From positions 1 through 64,000 of the forward strand of contig JALQYJ010000192.1 in the NCBI GenBank assembly GCA_023254175.1: a stretch of DNA of 64,000 nt, read 5' to 3'. Positions 25,968 through 34,664 of the stretch are shown in pieces. Each line of letters begins with the position of its first letter. Within the stretch, counting starts at the first letter, position 1. Both the position numbers and the translations under genes were made by a program. The DNA is from Runella sp. GTDB lineage: Bacteria; Bacteroidota; Bacteroidia; Cytophagales; Spirosomataceae. The notes beneath the pieces are model-generated. The model worked only from the letters and a program-made list of their open reading frames with translations. It did not search any database and was not told the DNA's origin.

Positions 25968-27401
25968 ATGAACCAAAAAGATAGCAAAAACCTCGCTCGT
26001 CGCGAGTTTTTGAAAGGTAGCGCAGTAGCAGCTGCCAGTTTCATGATTGTGCCTCGGCACGTACTAGGCAAAGGGTACACTGCTCCCAGCGACAAGCTCA
26101 ATATCGCGGCCATAGGCTGTGGTGGTAAAGCTGATTATAACATCCAACAAGCCTACAACAACGGCTCTGACAACATCGTGGTGCTTTGTGATGTCGATGA
26201 CCGTCAGGCCAAAAAATACCGCGAGAAATTTCCCAACGCCCCTTATTACAAAGATTACCGCAAGATGTTGGACAAAGAAGCCAAAAACATCGACGCAGTG
26301 ATTGTTACTACCCCCGACCACATGCACTACGTCATTGGTAGTGCGGCGATGCAATTGGGGAAACATATTTACCTCGAAAAACCTCTCACCCACGACATTT
26401 GGGAGGCACGGATGCTCACACAGCTTGCGCAAGAGAAAAAACTCGTCACCCAAATGGGAAACCAAGGGAGCAGCGGCAAAGGTACGCGCCAAACCGAAGC
26501 GATTGTACAATCGGGGATGATTGGAGAAGTACATACGGTGGAGGTGTGGACCGACCGACCCGTTTGGCCACAAGGAGTAAAATCGCCTCGCGACAAGAAA
26601 GAAACGATGTCTATCCCTGCTGAAGTTGACTGGGATTTATGGCTCGGGACTGCCCCATACCGTGAATACCACGAAGCCTATATGCCGTTCCGTTGGCGCG
26701 GCTACTGGGATTTTGGTACAGGGGCATTGGGCGATATGGGCTGTCATTTTATGGATGTGCCGTTTCGAACTCTAAAATTAGGGTACCCGACATCAGTGGA
26801 ATGCTCGGCAAGTTCGGTGTACAGCGACTTTTTCCGCGAAGCATTTTTTGAAGACATTGGACCTCAAGCCACTTCCGTTCACCTCAAGTTCCCGCATCCA
26901 AGCTCTAAGAAGTTTTCGGAATTGAACCTTTCTTGGTACGACGGTGGTATCAAACCCAAACTCCCCGAGGGCTGCGATTACGAAAAAGTATTCGCCGACA
27001 ACGACGGTGGCGTAATGTTTATCGGAACCAAAGGTGTATTGGCTTGTGAGCTCTTTGGCGAAAACCCTAAATTGTTTGTCAAAGGACAGTTACAAGACGT
27101 AAAATTCCCTGCTCCGACTCGCCCACTTGTGGAAGGAGATACCGCAGGCCACCAACAGCAGTGGGTCAAAGCCTGCAAAGCAGGCTATGGCACTTATACC
27201 AGCTCGTCGTTTGCTGAGGCAGGGCCGCTCACCGAAATTGTGTTGATGGGAAATTTGGCAGTTCGTAGCTACCTTCACCGCGAAAATGGCAAGTTTACAG
27301 GTCGCAAAAAATTACTTTGGGATGGCCAAAATATGAAGGTTACCAACTTCGACCCTGCTAACGCGTTCGTAAAACGCCAGTATCGGGACGGATGGAAATA
27401 A
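25968..27401 (+). CDS. Gfo/Idh/MocA family oxidoreductase with Tat signal
   Basis: 477 residues. The leader contains LARREFLKGSAVAAASF, a textbook Tat motif, so the folded NAD(P)-bound enzyme is probably exported. The Rossmann motif AAIGCGGKA begins near residue 47, and the EKPLTHDIWEA segment carries the conserved catalytic Lys (EKP). A C-terminal GFO_IDH_MocA alpha/beta domain and an extended tail with WDGQNMKVTN follow, as in the Bacteroidota and Planctomycetota exported members of the family. The substrate is unknown. Downstream is a bidirectional terminator before the convergent MFS gene. Confidence 0.9.
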   Translation: MNQKDSKNLARREFLKGSAVAAASFMIVPRHVLGKGYTAPSDKLNIAAIGCGGKADYNIQQAYNNGSDNIVVLCDVDDRQAKKYREKFPNAPYYKDYRKMLDKEAKNIDAVIVTTPDHMHYVIGSAAMQLGKHIYLEKPLTHDIWEARMLTQLAQEKKLVTQMGNQGSSGKGTRQTEAIVQSGMIGEVHTVEVWTDRPVWPQGVKSPRDKKETMSIPAEVDWDLWLGTAPYREYHEAYMPFRWRGYWDFGTGALGDMGCHFMDVPFRTLKLGYPTSVECSASSVYSDFFREAFFEDIGPQATSVHLKFPHPSSKKFSELNLSWYDGGIKPKLPEGCDYEKVFADNDGGVMFIGTKGVLACELFGENPKLFVKGQLQDVKFPAPTRPLVEGDTAGHQQQWVKACKAGYGTYTSSSFAEAGPLTEIVLMGNLAVRSYLHRENGKFTGRKKLLWDGQNMKVTNFDPANAFVKRQYRDGWK

Positions 27402-27417
27402 AGGGAGTGCCGATTTG

Positions 27418-27474
27418 AATGTCGAGTGCAGAATGACGAATTGAATCCACTTACGACACTCTGCACTCGACATT
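27418..27474. terminator. Bidirectional terminator
   Basis: AATGTCGAGTGCAGA (27418-27432) and its exact complement (27460-27474) flank a 27-nt loop between two convergent genes. The right arm ends 4 nt before the stop codon of the minus-strand MFS gene. Confidence 0.65.
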
Positions 27475-27477
27475 TCC

Positions 27478-28677
27478 TTAGGCTGCCTCTACAGGCTTGA
27501 CGGTGCGGGCAATGAAAACGCTTGATGAAATGAGGATCATTGCCCCGTAGCCTACCCAGTCATAATACAAGAGCTTCCCATCGGGGGCTTTCTGAATGAT
27601 AATGCCAGCCAAATATACTGCTATGGCCTGCATCAATAGCTGCAACGAAGAATTAATGGCCATAAAACTTCCTCTTTGCTTCGGTAACACCACCGACGAC
27701 GTCATTGCTTGTGTAGGAACTAAGCGTCCGTTTGAAAAAACAAAGAAAATCGCGGCAGTCCCCAACACAATCACGAGGCTATTGGTCCACATATTGGTAA
27801 TAAGCCACATTGGTAAAGTCGATAACAGCGCAAACACCATAAAAACGGGATATTTCCCTTTGCGGTCGGCGAGTTTTCCAACTTGGGGAGAAGTAAAGAG
27901 TGTTAAAGCTCCGCCCACAGCGTAAATCAAGTACAGTTGGTTTTCACCAAAACCCGCATTGATGGTCAAGTAAGGCGAAATAAACGGTATGATGCTGAAG
28001 TGCCCAAGCATAATCACGCTCGTCAACAACAATGCGCGCAGTTGATTGGAATCTTGCAAAATATGCGTTACCGCTTCCAACGGGTGATGCTTCGTTTGGG
28101 TACGTTCTTTCAAATGACCATCTAACCGTGGCACGTAAATCCATATCAACCCAATCACGGCCACTCCAAGTATTCCCACAAACCAAAAAGGGGCATGCCA
28201 GCTAAACTCCGTCGCTAAATATAGTCCCAACGGAACACCTACTACCGACGCGACCGAAAAAGCCGTCATCACCACACCCATCGCCCGTGCACGGCGTTCG
28301 TATTCAAACACATCGCCGACAATGGACATCACTTGTGCACCTAGTACTCCTCCAAAAACACCCGCTAGCGTTCGGGCGGCTATTAATAGCCAAAACGTGG
28401 GTGCCATGGCACAAGCCAGCGTACCGACGACAAACCCGATGTAGGCCGTAAGCATGATTTGCTTACGCGGGAAGCGGTCGGCAATGAATGCCACCATAAA
28501 ACCCGACAAGCCTGCGCTAAAGCTATACGCAGATACCAACAGCGCAAACTCTTGCGGTGAGATAGAAAAATACCGCATAAGCTGTGGGCCGAGCGGCATC
28601 ATTATCATAAAGTCCATGATGTGCGTGAAATTCAAACACGCTAACACAAACAGGAGCAATTTTTCTTTTTGAGACAC
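27478..28677 (-). CDS. MFS transporter, DHA1-like
   Basis: 399 residues with about 12 hydrophobic helices. The loop after helix 2 reads IADRFPRKQIM, the major-facilitator motif A in variant form, and a repeat of it, KLADRKGKYPV, appears in the second half. The N-terminus FTHIMDFMIMMPLGPQLM is typical of the arabinose-efflux/drug:H+ antiporter subgroup. Substrate cannot be predicted; a drug or sugar exporter is the usual annotation. The gene converges with the Gfo/Idh gene. A decayed Uma2 gene lies just upstream on the same strand. Confidence 0.88.
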   Translation of the reverse strand: MSQKEKLLLFVLACLNFTHIMDFMIMMPLGPQLMRYFSISPQEFALLVSAYSFSAGLSGFMVAFIADRFPRKQIMLTAYIGFVVGTLACAMAPTFWLLIAARTLAGVFGGVLGAQVMSIVGDVFEYERRARAMGVVMTAFSVASVVGVPLGLYLATEFSWHAPFWFVGILGVAVIGLIWIYVPRLDGHLKERTQTKHHPLEAVTHILQDSNQLRALLLTSVIMLGHFSIIPFISPYLTINAGFGENQLYLIYAVGGALTLFTSPQVGKLADRKGKYPVFMVFALLSTLPMWLITNMWTNSLVIVLGTAAIFFVFSNGRLVPTQAMTSSVVLPKQRGSFMAINSSLQLLMQAIAVYLAGIIIQKAPDGKLLYYDWVGYGAMILISSSVFIARTVKPVEAA

Positions 28678-28700
28678 AATTAATCGTTATTTTCCGAAAC

Positions 28701-29240
28701 TTAGATTCCTTCATCTGCCAGAAACTCAGCAATGTTAAACGTAACCTCATCTAGCACATCAATATCTTTAACTCCAGATAATAGGTTCTTGGTTGGAGGT
28801 AAACACAAATACTTTCTGGATTTTGGAGAATATCCAGATAACTTTTTCAGCGCCAAATTCTATCAATCGAGCCGATTTACGGAAGACATAATCCATCTCG
28901 GTCTCTTTTATGAGTTCTACTTCAATGTCCACTTCTATCACTACTTTAGGTGGAACATCCTCATATTTTATACTGACTTTTTTAGGCGTTAGTACGATTT
29001 TATCGTAAATCGCCTCATTGGTCAGTAAAAAATACTTTTTATACAGTTTCCCAGGAAAATATAACCCACCAAAAGTGATTGTAAACTACTACTACCCATA
29101 ATTTCATCGCAGGTTTTCAGCCCTTTTACTATCTCTTTATACCCTTTTCGATAATAGATTTTCCCACTACACTGCTCATAAATGAGAGACTTGGGGATTT
29201 TGCGCGAAGTATGAGGTGTTTTTTGTTGAGAGATAGTCAT
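28701..29240 (-). pseudogene. Decayed Uma2-family (DUF820) endonuclease-like gene
   Basis: Three consecutive minus-strand reading frames together spell an Uma2-type protein. Frame 1, from the ATG at 29240, gives RKIPKSLIYE..GKIYYRKGY and EIMGSSSLQSLL, then runs into a stop at 29022. A second frame picks up with FLLTNEAIYDKIVLTP, VPPKVVIEVD (the family's PD-(D/E)xK-like core) and FGAEKVIWIFSK. A third frame, after about 28785, gives VLDEVTFNIAEFLADEGI and a stop at 28701. So there are two frameshifts and probably an in-frame loss after TNEA, where intact members have extra residues. The gene is non-functional unless sequencing errors are involved. Confidence 0.7.
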
Positions 29241-29252
29241 CACAATCCAGCC

Positions 29253-30476
29253 TTATTCGGTCAATAGTTTACTAATCAGCGCATTGAACTCTTCAATAAA
29301 TTGGTCGTAGTACTTGCCTGTACCTGGCCCTGAGAAGCCCGTGTGGATTTCGCGAACGCGGCCTTTTTTATCAATAAAGATGGTAGTTGGATACCCCGCG
29401 ACTTTGTTGAGTGCAGGAAGGGCTTGTCCCGCGTTGGAATCGTTGGTGCCTGCCAAAACCAACGGATAAGGCACACCAAAACGCTTGGCCATAAAGTCGA
29501 TTTTAGGACCTGATACTTTCATATCGGGTGAACGTTCAAACATCAAGCCTAAAATTTCAACCCCGCGAGAAGCATTCTTTTGATACCAAGGTACCATAAA
29601 CTTCGTTTCGTCCATGCAATTGGGGCACCACGTTCCCGAAAGTTGCAGTACCACTACTTTACCTTTGTATTTCTCATCTTTTAGGGATATTTTGTTTCCT
29701 TTCGTATCAGGAAATGAAAAATCGAGGGTTTCGTACCCAGGTTTTAGGTATGTAAGTGCTGTTGGAGGAGGCAAAGCCGCTTTGTCGTCGAGAGTAGAAG
29801 TAAAAGGCTGGTAGCCCGAAATACCTGACCACATTCCTCCACGGATTTTACCGTTGGGCAAAATAGCCGCCCGAAACAAGAACGCGTGCGAACCATCGTA
29901 GCACGACATAAACAAACTATCACCCACAATATCACCCGCCAAATAGCGATAATCTCCCGTTGGGGTCAAAAACGTTCCTGCCAATTTACTACCTTTTTGT
30001 TCCAAAATCCCCACGGCAAACGATGAATCCTTGCGTTCAGGACGTTGGAAATAAGTAGCGTATTTGCCCGCTACATTGTGCGAAGTCGCTTGTATTTTTT
30101 TGGCAAAATGATACATTTCTCCTTTATCTGCTTTGAAAGGCAGCACTGACACCCAAACTCCGTTTCGGTTTTTCTTCCAAGAACCTTTCATTTGATTGTT
30201 GGTTACTTTCACTACCAAATCTGAATCAAAGATGAGCATTGGAATGTGCAACGAATCGCCTTCTACGTAGGCTTCGTCCATTGGTAGGCGTTCGGCTCCG
30301 TTGATGACGATAGCTTCGTAGCGACCATTGGCTTTGGGCGTAATTTCAAGGCCAAATACTACTTCGTTTTGCCCTCGAAGGAGCGCTGCCCGCCACGTAC
30401 TTTTAGGAATGGAGGTTTGTGAAAAGCTAGAAAATGCGAGCAAAAAGGCAAAAAGGCCAACTACTGTTTTTTTCAT
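29253..30476 (-). CDS. Thioredoxin-like (TlpA/AhpC-TSA) exported protein
   Basis: 407 residues with a signal peptide (MKKTVVGLFAFLLAFSSFSQ). Residues about 21-245 form a beta-rich region with no family I can name. Residues about 250-407 are a TlpA-type thioredoxin fold with active site WCPNC (Cys284 and Cys287) and the cis-Pro region GYPTTIFIDKKG. It probably acts as a periplasmic disulfide reductase or a peroxiredoxin-like enzyme. The start is the ATG at 30476; the frame continues 14 codons upstream but the signal peptide begins here. The pseudogene's ATG lies 12 nt after the stop. Confidence 0.85.
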   Translation of the reverse strand: MKKTVVGLFAFLLAFSSFSQTSIPKSTWRAALLRGQNEVVFGLEITPKANGRYEAIVINGAERLPMDEAYVEGDSLHIPMLIFDSDLVVKVTNNQMKGSWKKNRNGVWVSVLPFKADKGEMYHFAKKIQATSHNVAGKYATYFQRPERKDSSFAVGILEQKGSKLAGTFLTPTGDYRYLAGDIVGDSLFMSCYDGSHAFLFRAAILPNGKIRGGMWSGISGYQPFTSTLDDKAALPPPTALTYLKPGYETLDFSFPDTKGNKISLKDEKYKGKVVVLQLSGTWCPNCMDETKFMVPWYQKNASRGVEILGLMFERSPDMKVSGPKIDFMAKRFGVPYPLVLAGTNDSNAGQALPALNKVAGYPTTIFIDKKGRVREIHTGFSGPGTGKYYDQFIEEFNALISKLLTE

Positions 30477-30545
30477 TGTGTGAAGCTTGTTAATGTGGGT
30501 ATTATAGTGAGGCAACAAATTTCTCTTTCAAAAAGTTGTGTCTAG

Positions 30546-30583
30546 GAAAAACCCCGTCCCAAAAATTACCTTTGAAGCGGGGT
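30546..30583 (-). terminator. Terminator of the M4 peptidase gene
   Basis: Read on the minus strand, ACCCCG and CGGGGT (30578-30583 and 30551-30556) form a stem followed by TTTT. It is the last of three stem-loops between the peptidase stop and the next gene. Confidence 0.65.
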
Positions 30584-30594
30584 GTCGTCGTTTT

Positions 30595-30649
30595 CTTCTG
30601 GTTTTAAGCAACCAGAAGCACAAGTGTCTGAGGTTACTCACAACCTCAG
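30595..30649. other. Two further stem-loops in the same intergenic region
   Basis: CTTCTGGTT (30595-30603) pairs with AACCAGAAG (30610-30618), and CTGAGGTT (30628-30635) pairs with AACCTCAG (30642-30649). Together with the terminator at 30546-30583 this makes three hairpins in about 100 nt after the peptidase gene. They may stabilise the 3' end of its mRNA. Confidence 0.5.
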
Positions 30650-30664
30650 CTGAAAAGAGTTTTC

Positions 30665-33600
30665 TTAATTCTGTTTAATCACTTTTTGGGTTTCGGTGCC
30701 TTTATTGGTTTTGATATGCAACAAATACGTCCCTTGCGAGAATTGACTCATGTCTACCTGAGCATTATTGCTACGCGGTGTTTGATTGAGCAGGGTCATT
30801 CCGTTGGTAGTCGTTATCCGAATGTCCTCAATAACGACATTACTAGGTACCTTTATCGTCAACAAATTCATCGTTGGGTTCGGGTAAGCTATTACTTGGG
30901 TCGTGTTGGTAGGTACTGACAGAATCACAGGAGCGGGGTTTACGCGTACTGAAATGGTGATATTGGGCGCGGCATAAAATGCCGAATTTCCCGTTTGGTA
31001 CGCCACAATCTGTACAGTTCCCGTTGTTCCTGTCAATGTCACCGTATTCCCCGAAAGTTCCGCAGGACCCGACACCAAGCTAAAGCCGACAGGTAGCTGA
31101 GAGGTAGCCGTAGCACTGATACCAAACGGCGTATCTTTGGTAGTTTTATCAGTAATGGCTGAAACGTTGATGGTCTGCGATTGTTTTTTGGGCAACGTCC
31201 GTGTTCCTACTCCGTACCAAACCATCCACTTAGCATTTTTGACAAAAGTAGTAAAACTACCTTTCGGACTAATTTTATCCGCATTTAAGTCCACAATTCC
31301 TATATCATCGCGCCCACTGGTGAGGGTATTAAACACCATTTTTACGTCCGTTTTAGAGTATTCGGGGTAACCAATGGTGTTGTTTTCAATGATACCCGCA
31401 ATTTCTCCCTTATCAATATTCGCGCCAATGATATAGTTGTTATCGTCGGGGTCAATATAATCAAAAGCGACAATGTTGGGGCTATTTTTAGAAAAAGTCG
31501 GATTACCTATGCTTTCTCCTTTTTCTAAGTTAGAAATAAGCTTATTGATGGTTCCTGGGCCGAAATCGCTTTTGGCATTGTCCCACACTTTGATAATTCC
31601 TACGTCCCAATAGCCGATGGTTCCGCTGTTAGCCCCCACTGCAATGCCTGCGGTGGTGAGTTCGTTATAAGCATCGTAAATGATGTATTCGCCCGTAGCG
31701 TCCCACTCAAACGAATCGGCGTATTTCACCTGGGAGCTTTGGACGTTTTGGGCGGAAGTAGGGTTATAGAGAGTAAATTTCTTCCACGCTTTTTTGGTAT
31801 AGCTGTAAACCCAAATCGATTTATCTTGATTGACGGTAATGGCAGCCAGCGCTTCACCGTTTTTAGACACAGCTACATTTTCCCAAATCGCTTCGTTCGA
31901 AATCACTGTCTCCGTTACAGTTCCTTGCAGATTAATAGCCTTGATAAACTTATCGTTGGTGGTTACATAATAGGCAAATTTTCCATCGTCGGTGACGCTA
32001 GGTTTGTGAGCAATAGCAGCTGTTATCAAAGGCGTGAATTTCGACAAATTAACAGGTGCATTATATAGTTTTTTATCACCCGTAGCATACATCAACAAAA
32101 AGTCTTCGCCTGGGTTGGTGGGAAGCGTTTGGGTCGTTGGAGTCGATGAATTATTGCCAGTATCTGTGATTCCCACGGCATCAAAAGCGGCTTTCGCTGC
32201 CGAGACCTCCGTACTAGAAGCTCCGTACAAATCCGTAGCGGCTTTAACAACTGCCAAACGCAAGTCAATAAAACGCGACAAACGAGTGAGGTACAGCGTG
32301 AGCGCGCGGTAATAGACCCGTTCGGCTTTTTCGCGCGAAGTGGCAGAGGCAAATTTAAAAAAAGCCCAATTCGGAATTCCTGAGTTGATATGTACACCGC
32401 CGTTATCTTCCGTACCAGTGTAATACTCGTTCATGTTTTTGGGTTGGTAGCCATTGTCTCTAGTCCCCCCTTGATTAGGATTCGCCAAATCGCGAAGCGC
32501 CCCCGAACTATATACAGATGTTCGCACCACATCTTCACCAATCGTCCAGTTGCGACGATCCACCATGGTAGCAAAAACGTCTGCAAACGATTCATTAATA
32601 GCCCCCGACTGTGACTCGTACTCCAAATTGGCTGAGTTTTGAATCACACCGTGCGTCATTTCATGAGCCGCTACGTCAAGCCCTCCCGCCAAAGGTTTAA
32701 ATGCAGTTTTACCGTTGCCATACACCATCAATTTATCGCTCCAAAACGCATTATCCATTGCCCCTTTGTCGTCGTTCATGTTGATGATAGAAATAATAGT
32801 TCCCCCTTTTCCATCAATCGAGTTACGTTTATGAACGGTCTTAAAATATTCAAACGCCATCGCGGCGTTGTAGTGTGCCGAAACCGCCGTTTTGTTGCTC
32901 CATGTATTGTTGGTCGAAGTAACATGCGCCAAGTTTAAGTTATCGCTATCTACCGACGAGTTTTGGGCATCAATGGTCATAATTCCCCCAACAGGACTAT
33001 CAGGAAGCTTCGAAAGCGTAGATTTAAACATGGCCTTCCCATCGGGGCTAATTCGGCTTGCGTCCAATAAATAATAACGGTTTTGGTACAAATATGCATC
33101 AATCGACCGACTGACGTTATTGAGATCGGTAGCGGTAGCTTTTACAGGGCCATCGAGCGAACATAAATTGTTATATTTCTTTAAGACCTCCCCCGTGTGG
33201 GCATCGACAAAGCATACCCAATGTTCCAAGAAGTTGGGGTGCATTTCGATGCGGTAAGTAAGGTGAGTTGTTTGGTTCGAATGATGGTACACAAAGAGTT
33301 CCGTTTTAGGCTTTTCGTATTGCAAAAGCTTTTTCTCCCCAAAGGTCATTGTACGAATAACCGTCGTTTTGGCCAGTTCGTCCAAAGCAACTTTTTCTGC
33401 GGCTTGAGGTGTTAGCTTAGCCACCGTATTTGCGAATGTAGGAGCAGGAAAAAACTTACCGTTGAGGGTCGTTACCTCATCACGGTCGGTATGAAGCACA
33501 ATTTCACCGCCATAGACGGGCACTCCTTTATGAAACTGTTGCATCCGAAGGTGGCTTTGGCCTAGTTCATCGGTCTCAATTTTTTGTAGTTCAAATTGCT

Positions 33601-34003
33601 GGTCAGGGTTTTCCATCCGAAGCAATCCTTTTACCGACGACAAATAATCAAAGGCTTTTGCCTCCACCGACGTATTTGCTTTTCGGCCTGACTTTAACAT
33701 AGTTTTTGGACGCCCTTCAATGTATACAGGTAGACCCGTCGTGGGGTCTTTGACTACCCGAATGCCCTCCCGTAGCGCCGTAAAATCATTCAATTGACCA
33801 GCACTTCCATCAATAACTGCCTTTTCGATAGGATTAAAATTTTGTAAATACATCGAATTATCCACCTCCTGAGCGCCTAGCTTACGCACTAGTTCGTCGG
33901 TAGTAGTCACTGTAGTTCGGGGCGATTGTTTTAGACGAGTTTGGGCATAGGGTAAGTAAGATAGCCCGCCTAAATACGCAAGTAATAATAGATACTTCTT
34001 CAT
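30665..34003 (-). CDS. Secreted M4 (thermolysin-like) metalloprotease with beta-propeller and T9SS tail
   Basis: 1112 residues. A signal peptide (to YLPYAQ) and an FTP/PepSY-type propeptide (about 40-280) precede the M4 catalytic domain. The zinc site HEMTH is at 447-451, the third ligand is Glu471 in INESFAD, and the catalytic His is 538 in GGVHINSG. After the M4 helical domain comes a Thr/Pro linker and a region (about 630-935) with repeated propeller-like blades (VTDDGKFAYYVT, VSKNGEALAAI, ATGEYIIYDA), then an Ig-like module and a type A T9SS sorting domain (AYPNPTMNLLTI...GTYLLHI). The enzyme is likely exported through the outer membrane and surface-attached or released. The propeller is not a standard part of M4 peptidases. 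Confidence 0.9.
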   Translation of the reverse strand: MKKYLLLLAYLGGLSYLPYAQTRLKQSPRTTVTTTDELVRKLGAQEVDNSMYLQNFNPIEKAVIDGSAGQLNDFTALREGIRVVKDPTTGLPVYIEGRPKTMLKSGRKANTSVEAKAFDYLSSVKGLLRMENPDQQFELQKIETDELGQSHLRMQQFHKGVPVYGGEIVLHTDRDEVTTLNGKFFPAPTFANTVAKLTPQAAEKVALDELAKTTVIRTMTFGEKKLLQYEKPKTELFVYHHSNQTTHLTYRIEMHPNFLEHWVCFVDAHTGEVLKKYNNLCSLDGPVKATATDLNNVSRSIDAYLYQNRYYLLDASRISPDGKAMFKSTLSKLPDSPVGGIMTIDAQNSSVDSDNLNLAHVTSTNNTWSNKTAVSAHYNAAMAFEYFKTVHKRNSIDGKGGTIISIINMNDDKGAMDNAFWSDKLMVYGNGKTAFKPLAGGLDVAAHEMTHGVIQNSANLEYESQSGAINESFADVFATMVDRRNWTIGEDVVRTSVYSSGALRDLANPNQGGTRDNGYQPKNMNEYYTGTEDNGGVHINSGIPNWAFFKFASATSREKAERVYYRALTLYLTRLSRFIDLRLAVVKAATDLYGASSTEVSAAKAAFDAVGITDTGNNSSTPTTQTLPTNPGEDFLLMYATGDKKLYNAPVNLSKFTPLITAAIAHKPSVTDDGKFAYYVTTNDKFIKAINLQGTVTETVISNEAIWENVAVSKNGEALAAITVNQDKSIWVYSYTKKAWKKFTLYNPTSAQNVQSSQVKYADSFEWDATGEYIIYDAYNELTTAGIAVGANSGTIGYWDVGIIKVWDNAKSDFGPGTINKLISNLEKGESIGNPTFSKNSPNIVAFDYIDPDDNNYIIGANIDKGEIAGIIENNTIGYPEYSKTDVKMVFNTLTSGRDDIGIVDLNADKISPKGSFTTFVKNAKWMVWYGVGTRTLPKKQSQTINVSAITDKTTKDTPFGISATATSQLPVGFSLVSGPAELSGNTVTLTGTTGTVQIVAYQTGNSAFYAAPNITISVRVNPAPVILSVPTNTTQVIAYPNPTMNLLTIKVPSNVVIEDIRITTTNGMTLLNQTPRSNNAQVDMSQFSQGTYLLHIKTNKGTETQKVIKQN

Positions 34004-34015
34004 GGGACAGGGAGT

Positions 34016-34456
34016 TTAAATCGTTTTGGTCAATTGGTTATAAAAACGCTGCACATACACCGAGACTTTTTGTTTAGGCGCCCCCCACGTTATTTTTTGC
34101 TTTAACCTTTTTTTAGGGTTGCTGTACTCAACAAAATAGTAGACGTTGCCTGGATGATTGAATTTATACTTGTCCAATTGAAGTTGGTCTGCCGACTGAA
34201 AAAACTGTTTTGTTTGCTTCTCACGGAGGGTTTTGTGCAACTTTAGCGAATCGGTAGCGCGTTCGCGCACCCACAAATCGCCATTTTCGTGTAGCACATA
34301 ACTACGGGCTGTTCCCGAAAAACCTCCACCTGACCCAAACGTTAGTTGGCGTCTAAACAAAGTTGAAGGGCTGGGTAGGCTTTGGCTCAAAGCCTGAGTA
34401 TAAAGCCACATAAGAAGCCCAAAAGTAGTTGCCTCTCTCGTAAAAGTACGTTTCAT
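34016..34456 (-). CDS. Small exported protein of unknown function
   Basis: 146 residues with a signal peptide (MKRTFTREATTFGLLMWLYTQALSQ). The mature part begins with the pattern LTFGSGGGFSGTARSYVLHENGDLW, typical of a small Cytophagales family of unknown function, and has a basic C-terminus. The start is the ATG at 34456: a consensus promoter (34487-34519) sits upstream, and the longer frame to 34555 would include it. The stop is 12 nt before the M4 peptidase start, so the two are co-transcribed; it could be a protease inhibitor or chaperone, but that is only a guess from position. Confidence 0.7.
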   Translation of the reverse strand: MKRTFTREATTFGLLMWLYTQALSQSLPSPSTLFRRQLTFGSGGGFSGTARSYVLHENGDLWVRERATDSLKLHKTLREKQTKQFFQSADQLQLDKYKFNHPGNVYYFVEYSNPKKRLKQKITWGAPKQKVSVYVQRFYNQLTKTI

Positions 34457-34486
34457 AAAGCTGGTAGAGAAAGATAGTTCTTTACT

Positions 34487-34519
34487 CAAACTTACACTAT
34501 AAATCGCATAAAACCAAAA
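34487..34519 (-). promoter_or_regulatory. Consensus promoter of the exported protein-M4 peptidase operon
   Basis: On the minus strand, TTTTG (34519-34515) is followed after 20 nt by TAAGTTTG (34494-34487), matching the Bacteroidota -33/-7 consensus. Transcription would start near 34482, about 26 nt before the ATG at 34456. Confidence 0.7.
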
Positions 34520-34625
34520 GCCAAATCTTACCTGACAATGGGCTGTCATTCTCAAAATTTGACGATTGGTAATTATTTTTTTACCATTTAAGTAATTGTT
34601 TATCCATTCACCCCATCTAATGCCC

Positions 34626-34633
34626 TACCTTTG
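34626..34633 (+). promoter_or_regulatory. -7 element of the DUF5916 gene
   Basis: TACCTTTG matches TAnnTTTG exactly. The predicted start of transcription near 34638 leaves a leader of about 27 nt before the ATG at 34665. No clear -33 element is seen. Confidence 0.55.
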
Positions 34634-34664
34634 CACTTTGCATCAACAGCCGTTTTATCTATTT

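Noticed and set aside
28732-28992. 86-residue plus-strand frame with a Phe/Tyr-rich C-terminus
   Set aside because: It runs antisense to the Uma2-like remnant, whose three-frame match to a real family is far stronger.
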